Origin: Bacteroidales bacterium
Lineage (GTDB): Bacteria > Bacteroidota > Bacteroidia > Bacteroidales > UBA1556
NCBI GenBank assembly: GCA_023145955.1
Contig: JAGLDA010000080.1
Span: forward strand, 1-5,049
Length of the DNA stretch: 5,049 nt
Direction: 5' to 3'
Shown here: positions 1-5,049 of the stretch, piece after piece
Numbering within the stretch: the first letter of the stretch is position 1
Layout: the number at the start of each line of letters is the position of its first letter
Notes under the pieces: model-generated
The model's database searches: none
What the model was told of the DNA's origin: nothing
What the model saw: only the letters and a program-made list of their open reading frames with translations
Program-made: the position numbers and the translations under genes

Positions 1-53
1 AATTCAATATTTAATAAACCCACACAAAAACTCTGTAGAACCGATTTTAATAA

Positions 54-136
54 TCCTCCGACCAAATTGCATAAAATGAATGATTATTTGGGAATTACAC
101 TATGGCAATTTGCCCACATCCTTTAATTAAGGAGGA
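54..136. repeat. Nested short inverted repeats upstream of htpG
   Basis: TCCTCC at 54-59 is complementary to GGAGGA at 131-136. Inside it, CAAATTGC at 63-70 is complementary to GCAATTTG at 105-112. A competing small hairpin pairs TCCTT (119-123) with AAGGA (129-133) around a 5-nt loop, so the purine-rich segment has two possible partners. If transcribed, the region could fold as a branched structure. The arms are short and the probable htpG promoter lies downstream, so this may be chance or may belong to an upstream transcript. I do not recognise a known riboswitch. Confidence 0.2.
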
Positions 137-174
137 CTTAGCATAATTAATATTTTCAAATAAAATTCTTAAAT

Positions 175-187
175 TGTCATTTTGGCA
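175..187. promoter_or_regulatory. Imperfect palindrome over the htpG -33 element
   Basis: TGTCA (175-179) and TGGCA (183-187) flank a TTT centre. Four of the five arm positions are complementary, and the element covers the TTTG of the probable -33 box. A dyad here is well placed to bind a repressor or activator of this chaperone gene. That role is inferred from position only; I cannot name the regulator. Confidence 0.3.
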
Positions 188-213
188 GTAATATCCTCAT
201 GGCATATACTTTG
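181..213 (+). promoter_or_regulatory. Probable htpG promoter (TTTG ... TATACTTTG)
   Basis: TTTG at 181-184 is followed after 20 nt by TATACTTTG at 205-213. This resembles the primary-sigma promoter of Bacteroidota, known to have a -33 TTTG and a -7 TAnnTTTG. The -7 element is off by one base: it reads as TAnTTTG or TAnnnTTTG rather than the exact 8-mer. Transcription would start near 218-222 and leave an A/T-rich leader of about 45 nt. Position, orientation and the two-part match support the call, but it is untested. Confidence 0.5.
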
Positions 214-265
214 ATTTAGCACATATCACAAAATAGTAATTTAAACAATAAAAATATATAGCGAT

Positions 266-2167
266 ATGCAAAAAGGTAAAATTAATGTTCAAACGGAAAA
301 TATATTTCCAGTAATTAAAAAATTCCTTTATTCTGACCACGAAATTTTTCTTCGTGAGTTAATCTCTAATGCTACTGATGCTACCGAAAAAATGAAAGCT
401 TTGGTACGTTCAGGAGAGTCAAGTATTGAACTTGGTGATCTTACCATTAAGGTAAAGCTTGACAAAGAGGCTAAAACTCTATCCATTATTGATAGAGGTA
501 TTGGTATGAGTGCTGAAGAAATTGATAAGTATATAAATCAGATAGCATTCTCAAGTGCTGAGGAGTTTGTAGAGAAATTTAAGGATGTTGACAATACCAA
601 TATTATTGGTCATTTTGGCTTAGGCTTTTATTCTGCATTTATGGTAGCAGAAAACGTAGAGCTTATTTCTAAAACATATAAAAAAGGCAAAGGTACTAAG
701 GCTGTAAAGTGGGAATGTGATGGAAGCCCTGAATACACAATTGAGGAGTTAGAATCTAGAGATAGAGGTACTGAAATTATTCTTCATATTTCTGAAGAAA
801 GCAAAGAGTTTTTAGAAGAATCTCGTATAAAAACTATCCTTGATAAATATTGTAAATTCTTGCCTGTAGAGATTGAATTTGGCGAAGAAACTTCTTTTGA
901 AGAAATTGAAGGCAAGAAAGATAAAGATGGAAATCCAGAGACTGAAGAAGTAAAGAAACCACGTATTATTAATAATACTGACCCTTTATGGAAAAAATCT
1001 CCTGCCGATCTTAAAACTGAAGATTATAATAAATTCTACCGTGAGTTATACCCTATGCAAATGGAGGATCCTCTATTTCATATTCATTTAAATGTGGATT
1101 ATCCTTTTAATCTTACAGGAATATTATACTTCCCTAAAGTTAAGAAAAATATAGAGCCTGCTCGTGACAAAATACAATTATATAGCAATCAGGTATTTAT
1201 TACTGATAATGTAGAAAATATTGTTCCTGAATTCCTTACGTTACTACATGGCGTTATCGACTCTCCTGATATTCCTCTTAATGTATCTCGTTCGTACTTA
1301 CAGAGCGACCATAATGTGAGCAAAATTTCTAAGCACATCAGCAAGAAAGTTTCTGACAAATTGGTAGAGCTTTTCAAATCTGACCGTAAGAGTTATGAAG
1401 AAAAGTGGGATGATATTAAGGTATTTATTCAGTATGGAATCCTTAGTGATGATAAGTTTTATGAAAGAACAAAAGATATTGTTCTTTTAAAGAATACCGA
1501 AGGAGAATACTTCACAACCGAAGAATATAAAGAGAAGATTAAAGCTGATCAGACTAATAAAGAAGAGAATATTATTATGCTTTATGCTAATAATGAAGAG
1601 TCGCAATATTCATATATCGAGAAAGCTAAAGCTCGCAATTATGATGTGCTGGTTATGGATGGGCCTCTTGACAATCACTATGTGGATTTAATGGAGCGTA
1701 AGCTTGAAAAGAGTAAATTTACTCGTGTTGATGCTGAGAGTATTGATAAATTAATTGAGAAAGAAGATGCTCAAGTATCAAAACTTACCGAAGACCAACA
1801 GAAAGACCTAAAGCCTGTTTTTGAGAAAGGCCTTAACGAGAAAGAATATACAGTACAATTTGAGAGCCTAAGCGAAACTGAAGATGCCGTAATGATTACT
1901 CAACCAGAGTTTATGCGTCGTATGAAAGATATGCAGGCAATGGGTGGTGGTGGCCAAATGGCTTTTATGGGCGATATGCCAGATATGTATAATGTGGTTG
2001 TAAATAGCAACCACCCAATGGTATCGGCACTAGTTGAAGATAACGATGAAGCTCATAAAGAGACAATAGCTAATCAACTTATTGATCTAGCAAAATTATC
2101 TCAGAACTTACTTAAAGGTAAGGAGTTATCTGAATTTGTGAAAAGAAGCATGGAAATTATTAAATAA
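266..2167 (+). CDS. htpG: Molecular chaperone HtpG (bacterial Hsp90)
   Basis: This is a complete 633-residue Hsp90-family protein (E. coli HtpG is 624). It is a cytosolic homodimeric ATPase that helps client proteins fold or remodel, often with DnaK. The N-terminal GHKL ATPase domain (about 1-215) shows the catalytic Glu31 and Mg-binding Asn35 in ELISNATDA, Asp76 in DRGIGM, the glycine-rich lid hinge IGHFGLGFYSAF (114-125) and Thr169 in GTE. A charged linker (about 211-232) leads to the middle domain, which carries the ATP-contacting Arg342 in LNVSRSYLQ. The C-terminal dimerisation domain runs from about 500 and includes a Met/Gly-rich loop (550-574). There is no eukaryotic MEEVD tail. The ATG fits because residues 1-30 match the usual start of the family; no Shine-Dalgarno is present, as is normal in Bacteroidota. 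The gene has its own probable promoter and a strong terminator, so it appears monocistronic. Identity is secure. Confidence 0.98.
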   Translation: MQKGKINVQTENIFPVIKKFLYSDHEIFLRELISNATDATEKMKALVRSGESSIELGDLTIKVKLDKEAKTLSIIDRGIGMSAEEIDKYINQIAFSSAEEFVEKFKDVDNTNIIGHFGLGFYSAFMVAENVELISKTYKKGKGTKAVKWECDGSPEYTIEELESRDRGTEIILHISEESKEFLEESRIKTILDKYCKFLPVEIEFGEETSFEEIEGKKDKDGNPETEEVKKPRIINNTDPLWKKSPADLKTEDYNKFYRELYPMQMEDPLFHIHLNVDYPFNLTGILYFPKVKKNIEPARDKIQLYSNQVFITDNVENIVPEFLTLLHGVIDSPDIPLNVSRSYLQSDHNVSKISKHISKKVSDKLVELFKSDRKSYEEKWDDIKVFIQYGILSDDKFYERTKDIVLLKNTEGEYFTTEEYKEKIKADQTNKEENIIMLYANNEESQYSYIEKAKARNYDVLVMDGPLDNHYVDLMERKLEKSKFTRVDAESIDKLIEKEDAQVSKLTEDQQKDLKPVFEKGLNEKEYTVQFESLSETEDAVMITQPEFMRRMKDMQAMGGGGQMAFMGDMPDMYNVVVNSNHPMVSALVEDNDEAHKETIANQLIDLAKLSQNLLKGKELSEFVKRSMEIIK

Positions 2168-2187
2168 AATAATTTCGATATAAATAC

Positions 2188-2225
2188 AAAAACCTCAATG
2201 ATTGATTTCATTGAGGTTTTTTTTT
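2188..2225. terminator. Bidirectional intrinsic terminator between htpG and the DUF59-like gene
   Basis: A 14-bp perfect stem (2188-2201 with 2208-2221, core ACCTCAATGA / TCATTGAGGT) closes a 6-nt loop. On the plus strand it is followed by nine T residues (2217-2225). On the minus strand the A-run at 2188-2192 supplies five T residues. It lies 20 nt after the htpG stop and about 70 nt after the stop of the convergent minus-strand gene, so one hairpin can serve both transcripts. It is textbook rho-independent architecture in the htpG direction and slightly weaker in the other. Confidence 0.93.
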
Positions 2226-2297
2226 GAGTTATACTTTTTATAAAGAACCCGAAAAATGTTTAGAATATATTTCGATAGTTCTAATTCCAAATTGGTA

Positions 2298-2594
2298 TTA
2301 TTTCTTGCCTATCCAACCCGCTTTTTCCATTTTCATAAATCGCTCTTTCGCTACTTCACTCATATCAGCAATTTCATACTCAAATTCAACCCCTAATGAT
2401 TCTACAGGAAATGCAATTGAATTTATCAGCTGCATTGCTATTGGAATTTTTGGAAAAGGAAAAGCAAAGTAGATAATTGCTGTATTATCTTTCATTTGTA
2501 CATTATTTATAATTCCCAGTTCCAATAGTGAATAAGCAATGGCAGGGTGCTGCACATGCATTATTGCCTTAATAATATCTTCTTTTGTCTTCAT
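2298..2594 (-). CDS. MIP18/DUF59-family protein, probable Fe-S cluster assembly factor
   Basis: This 98-residue cytosolic protein has no signal peptide or membrane segment. It has the MIP18 (DUF59) pattern: an N-terminal helix, then HPAI (16-19) where the family usually has DPE, LLELGII (23-29) matching the family's L-G-I/L-I turn, a beta strand (36-43), and the proline-rich turn AFPFPKIPI (44-52) before a helix and a second strand. The C-terminal tail (78-98) is charged and rich in Met and Lys. Family members (SufT, PaaD, the N-terminus of some Mrp/ApbC proteins, eukaryotic MIP18) act in Fe-S cluster assembly or delivery. This protein has no cysteine at all, so it lacks the conserved Cys of many members and is more likely an accessory or scaffold factor than a metal carrier. 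The ATG start is preceded by A/T-rich DNA without a Shine-Dalgarno. The gene converges on htpG and diverges from dnaG, so it is probably transcribed alone. The exact role is unknown. Confidence 0.82.
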   Translation of the reverse strand: MKTKEDIIKAIMHVQHPAIAYSLLELGIINNVQMKDNTAIIYFAFPFPKIPIAMQLINSIAFPVESLGVEFEYEIADMSEVAKERFMKMEKAGWIGKK

Positions 2595-2667
2595 CTATTT
2601 AATATTTTTTCTCTATTTATATCTTTCTGTATCCAGATAATCTATAAAAACTAATGCAGCTTTTTAG

Positions 2668-2697
2668 ATAATCCTAATTTTGCAAAATTAAGATTAT
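2668..2697. promoter_or_regulatory. 30-bp palindrome with back-to-back -7 elements
   Basis: The two 15-base halves are complementary at 14 of 15 positions; only C2674/A2691 fails. The central 16 bp (2675-2690) are a perfect palindrome made of TAATTTTG and its complement. Each half therefore matches the Bacteroidota -7 consensus TAnnTTTG. On the plus strand (2675-2682) it faces dnaG, about 140 nt upstream; on the minus strand (2690-2683) it faces the DUF59-like gene, about 90 nt upstream. I see no good TTG-type -33 box at the usual 19-21 nt on either side, which weakens the promoter reading. It could also be an operator for a dimeric regulator. Confidence 0.45.
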
Positions 2698-2806
2698 TAA
2701 TGAAAATAATAAAGCTCAATTTACGATATAATACCTTAATTCAACATAACATTGGTAGAAAAATATATTGTTAATAATTCCTCTATTTTTCTCTTTCATA
2801 AATTAC

Positions 2807-2814
2807 TACTTTTG
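2807..2814 (+). promoter_or_regulatory. -7 element (TACTTTTG) immediately before dnaG
   Basis: TACTTTTG matches the Bacteroidota -7 consensus TAnnTTTG exactly and ends 6 nt before the first ATG of dnaG. Transcription from it would begin at about 2818-2822, so the mRNA would have almost no leader. No clear -33 TTG is visible at the expected distance (about 2783-2788 is T-rich instead). If it is real, the in-frame TTG at 2752 cannot be the start on this transcript. Confidence 0.45.
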
Positions 2815-2820
2815 CCTTCT

Positions 2821-4887
2821 ATGATGATTCCAAAACAAACAGTTCAGGAAGTTCTTGAAGCTTCGAAGGTAGAAGAAGTTGTTGGAGAATTTGTTTCATT
2901 GAGTAAGCGTGGAGTAAACCGTATTGGTTTATGCCCTTTTCACAATGAGAAAACTCCTTCTTTCACTGTTTCTCCTGCAAAGAATATATTTAAGTGTTTT
3001 GGATGCGGAGAGTCGGGCTCATCAGTAGATTTTCTGATGAAGCATGAGCATTTTAATTTCCCCCAAGCGGTAAAATGGCTTGCTGACAAATACAATATCC
3101 ATATAGAGGAGGAAGAGCAAACTCCCGAACAAATTGCTGCAGAAAATGAGCGTGAAGGTCTTTTTGCTATAAGTAAATTTGCTGCGGAATTTTTTAATAA
3201 AACATTAAACGAAACTGATAAAGGTAGAGCCATTGGCCTAAGTTATTTCAACGAAAGAGGCTATTCTCAAGATATTATCACCAAATTTAATCTTGGTTAT
3301 TCTCCCGAAGATTGGGATGCTCTTGCTGTAGCAGCACAAGCGGCAGGCTACCCTATTGATGCGCTCGTGCAATCAGGCTTGGTTATTAAGAAAGACCAAG
3401 GCGGAGTATATGATAGATTTAGAAATAGAGTAATATTTCCTATCCATAATGCTAGTGGTAGGGTGCTGGGTTTTGGTGGCAGAATTCTTATTGCCGACAA
3501 AAAGAAACCAAAATATGTAAACTCTCCAGAATCCCTAATTTACGATAAGAGCAATGTTCTTTTTGGCCTCTATTCGGCAAAAAATCAGATTATAAAGAAG
3601 GATAATTGCTATTTAGTGGAAGGCTATACTGATGTTATTTCCCTTTATCAATCAGGAATAGAAAACTCTGTAAGCTCTTCTGGCACATCACTTACCGAGG
3701 GGCAAATACGACTAATAAAACGTTATACTCCCAATATTACTATACTTTATGATGGCGATGCTGCAGGCATAAAAGCTTCGTTTAGAGGTATTGATATGAT
3801 AGTGAGAGCAGGCATGAATGTTCGTGTAATACTTTTCCCTGATGGCGAAGATCCTGATTCATATGCCAAAAGCCATAGCGCATCTGATTTATCAATATTT
3901 TTGGAAAGTAGCGCTAAGAATTTCATAAATTTTAAATCGGAATTATTAAGCAAAGAGGCAGGCAATGATCCTTTGAAAAAGGCTCAGGTTGTTCGTCAGA
4001 TAGTAGAAACTATTGCTTTAGTGCCCGAGCAGCTAAATAGGATTTTCTTTATCAGAGAGACCTCTGAGCTACTAAACGTAAAAGAGGAAGTTCTAACTAA
4101 TGAAGTAGCAAAAATACTTCGCAAGGAGCATTATAAAAAGCAAGAAAAACACAATAGAGAGCAGCAACAAAAGGCTGCAGGAATTGGACATACACCATCG
4201 CCAGAGCTTGGAGATGAACCCCCAGAAGATTTCTTTAATGACAACCTTTCTGGTGGTGAAACTAAAACTCCAGTAAAGTCTGAAATATCAAGCAAATCTA
4301 ACGAGCTAGAAATAATTCGCCTACTATTAAATTTTGGCGAAATAGAATTTAAGCCCGAAATTGCCAAGGTAGAAGATTTGCCTGAGGAAAAAGATGAGGA
4401 AGAAAATACTGAGGAAGAAGAAATTTCAGTAATTGAATTTATTATTGGCGATTTATTGGAGGATGATATAAGTTTTGACGACGAAATTCTAAATTCTATT
4501 TATAAAGAATATGCTAATGCATATGAAAATGATAGACTACTGAATTCTAATTACTTTGTAACACACGAAAATGATGAAATAAGAAAATTAGCGGGCGATT
4601 TACTATCCGAAAATCATATCTTAAGCCCGTTATGGTTCAAAAGCCATCAAATATCTATAACCCCCGAAACAGATCATGCAGTAGTGGCAAGGGCTTGTTA
4701 CGAATGTATATATAGCCTTAAAGTACGCAAGATAAGTGAGCTCAAAAAGAAACTTATGAAAAAAATGGCTACGGAAGGCTTATCCTCTGAGGCTCAAGAT
4801 GACATTATGGTAGAATACCATAGATACGATATTATGCAGAACAAACTAAACCAAGGTTTGGGTAGGATTATTGGTGGAAAGAATTGA
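2821..4887 (+). CDS. dnaG: DNA primase DnaG
   Basis: This primase makes the short RNA primers for leading- and lagging-strand replication, working with the DnaB helicase. From ATG 2821 it is 688 residues. The CHC2-type zinc-binding domain has Cys38, His41, Cys59 and Cys62. The catalytic core shows the basic RFRNRVIFP (199-207), GFGGR (217-221) and KPKYVNSPES (229-238) segments. The TOPRIM fold has Glu267 in VEGYTD, Asp311 and Asp313 in YDGDAAG, and DGEDPD (341-346), so all metal-binding acids are present. A charged, low-complexity linker (about 437-483) leads to a C-terminal region (about 496-688) that should hold the DnaB-binding helices, interrupted by an acidic tract (518-534). The frame stays open upstream to a TTG at 2752, but those 23 extra residues have no family match. 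ATG 2821 or 2824 fits, and 2824 gives the MI- start common in Bacteroidota primases. No Shine-Dalgarno is seen. The gene is complete and of normal length for the phylum. Confidence 0.97.
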   Translation: MMIPKQTVQEVLEASKVEEVVGEFVSLSKRGVNRIGLCPFHNEKTPSFTVSPAKNIFKCFGCGESGSSVDFLMKHEHFNFPQAVKWLADKYNIHIEEEEQTPEQIAAENEREGLFAISKFAAEFFNKTLNETDKGRAIGLSYFNERGYSQDIITKFNLGYSPEDWDALAVAAQAAGYPIDALVQSGLVIKKDQGGVYDRFRNRVIFPIHNASGRVLGFGGRILIADKKKPKYVNSPESLIYDKSNVLFGLYSAKNQIIKKDNCYLVEGYTDVISLYQSGIENSVSSSGTSLTEGQIRLIKRYTPNITILYDGDAAGIKASFRGIDMIVRAGMNVRVILFPDGEDPDSYAKSHSASDLSIFLESSAKNFINFKSELLSKEAGNDPLKKAQVVRQIVETIALVPEQLNRIFFIRETSELLNVKEEVLTNEVAKILRKEHYKKQEKHNREQQQKAAGIGHTPSPELGDEPPEDFFNDNLSGGETKTPVKSEISSKSNELEIIRLLLNFGEIEFKPEIAKVEDLPEEKDEEENTEEEEISVIEFIIGDLLEDDISFDDEILNSIYKEYANAYENDRLLNSNYFVTHENDEIRKLAGDLLSENHILSPLWFKSHQISITPETDHAVVARACYECIYSLKVRKISELKKKLMKKMATEGLSSEAQDDIMVEYHRYDIMQNKLNQGLGRIIGGKN

Positions 4888-4914
4888 TTAATGGTTAAAG
4901 ATTTAGATGTTTAA

Positions 4915-4986
4915 TTTCACCCTTAGTATAAAGTATAATTAATCCCTTAAATAATTATATAATTAATTAAGGGTTGAATAGTGAAA
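4915..4986 (+). repeat. Foldable element with 30-bp near-palindrome downstream of dnaG
   Basis: The core 4944-4973 is palindromic at 14 of 15 pairs (CCCTTAA ... TTAAGGG, mismatch A4951/A4966). Outside it, TTTCAC (4915-4920) is complementary to GTGAAA (4981-4986). A second copy of ACCCTTA (4919-4925) could pair instead with TAAGGGT (4968-4974), giving a competing fold. No T-run follows the core, so it is not a standard intrinsic terminator, although it may still stop or stabilise the dnaG transcript. The outer arm contains the GTG that probably starts the next gene. It may also simply reflect AT-rich sequence. Confidence 0.5.
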
Positions 4987-5049
4987 ATACCAATTACTCC
5001 CCCAGCTGTTGCATTTATTTGCACTACTGTTTGTTTTATTATTTTACTT
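4981..5049 (+). CDS. Start of a probable membrane protein, cut by the right edge
   Basis: From GTG 4981 the frame is open for 23 codons to the edge; an in-frame TGA lies at 4975-4977, so GTG is the only standard start available upstream of the hydrophobic segment. The visible protein begins MKIPITPPAVAF and continues as a hydrophobic stretch (about residues 9-23) that looks like a first transmembrane helix. A short K-I-P-x-x-P-P lead into a helix resembles the N-terminus of bacterial isoprenylcysteine carboxyl methyltransferase-like membrane proteins. That is a weak inference from very few residues. There is no Shine-Dalgarno and no clear TAnnTTTG box between dnaG and this start, so it may be read through from dnaG, 93 nt upstream. 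Confidence 0.45.
   Translation, partial: MKIPITPPAVAFICTTVCFIILL

Larger units (their letters stand above)
1..265. other. Leader region upstream of htpG, no confident gene
   Basis: This AT-rich stretch separates the left edge from htpG. Frame 1 of the plus strand is open from the edge to a TAA at 124-126 (41 codons). Its translation resembles no family I recognise, and a chance open frame of this length is not rare across six frames, so I do not call it a gene, although it could be the tail of one. A purine-rich AAGGAGGA at 129-136 looks like a Shine-Dalgarno site but has no ATG, GTG or TTG at a usable distance. The rest holds weak inverted repeats (54-136) and the probable htpG promoter, listed separately. 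Confidence 0.6.

Noticed and set aside
1..126. Open frame from the left edge ending in TAA at 124-126 (41 codons, +)
   Set aside because: The translation matches no family I recognise, and a chance open frame of this length is plausible across six frames. It could be the end of an upstream gene, but sequence left of the window is needed.
1189..1377. Minus-strand frame inside htpG
   Set aside because: It lies wholly within a conserved coding gene and has no recognisable product.
2224..2472. 82-codon plus-strand frame opposite the DUF59-like gene
   Set aside because: It is antisense to a recognisable gene, begins with TTG next to the terminator T-run, and its product has no family features.
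2752..2820. In-frame TTG extension of dnaG by 23 residues
   Set aside because: The extra residues do not match primase N-termini. The zinc-finger spacing from ATG 2821 (Cys38, His41, Cys59, Cys62) agrees with E. coli DnaG (40, 43, 61, 64), and an exact -7 box lies inside the extension.
2940..3233. Minus-strand frame inside dnaG
   Set aside because: It is a shadow of the zinc-finger coding region with no family resemblance; the same applies to the minus-strand frames at 3747-3965 and 4131-4367.
4934..4939. TATAAT as an E. coli-type -10 box for the right-edge gene
   Set aside because: No matching -35 is visible, Bacteroidota use a different -7 consensus, and TATAAT is common by chance in AT-rich DNA.
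4944..4973. dnaG intrinsic terminator
   Set aside because: The stem is long but no T-run follows it, and its arms are mostly A/T, so I list it as a foldable repeat rather than as a terminator.
4948..5049. Minus-strand frame entering from the right edge and ending at a TAA near 4948
   Set aside because: Its 33-residue product has no recognisable features and its end runs through the palindrome. The plus-strand frame from GTG 4981 looks more protein-like.

Overview
The window is AT-rich chromosomal DNA, most likely from a member of the Bacteroidota. Three things point there. HtpG and DnaG both carry sequence variants usual in that phylum. Coding starts are preceded by A/T-rich DNA rather than Shine-Dalgarno sites. 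Matches to the Bacteroidota -7 promoter consensus TAnnTTTG lie where promoters should be. No species can be named from this sequence.

Layout: 1-265 is a leader region with a probable promoter (181-213) for htpG. htpG (266-2167, +) is a complete Hsp90-family chaperone gene. A strong hairpin with T-runs on both sides (2188-2225) ends htpG and probably also ends the convergent small gene at 2298-2594 (-), which encodes a cysteine-free 98-residue MIP18/DUF59-like protein. Between that gene and dnaG is a divergent intergenic region (2595-2820). It contains a 30-bp near-perfect palindrome whose two halves each contain a -7-like sequence, one facing each gene. dnaG (about 2821-4887, +) encodes a complete DNA primase with zinc finger, catalytic core and helicase-binding C-terminal region. 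A -7 box only a few bases before its ATG suggests a leaderless or nearly leaderless transcript. After dnaG comes a second 30-bp near-palindrome inside a larger foldable element (4915-4986). The first 23 codons of a probable membrane-protein gene (GTG start at 4981, +) then run off the right edge.

The genes are housekeeping functions (protein folding, probable Fe-S cluster assembly, replication priming). They do not form one pathway or one operon: htpG and the DUF59-like gene converge, and the DUF59-like gene and dnaG diverge. I see no mobile element, CRISPR array, RNA gene or defence-type system. The points worth a second look are in the non-coding DNA (two palindromes, a possible leaderless dnaG promoter, a foldable start region at the right edge) and in the cysteine-free DUF59-like protein. 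I do not see a convincing undescribed system.
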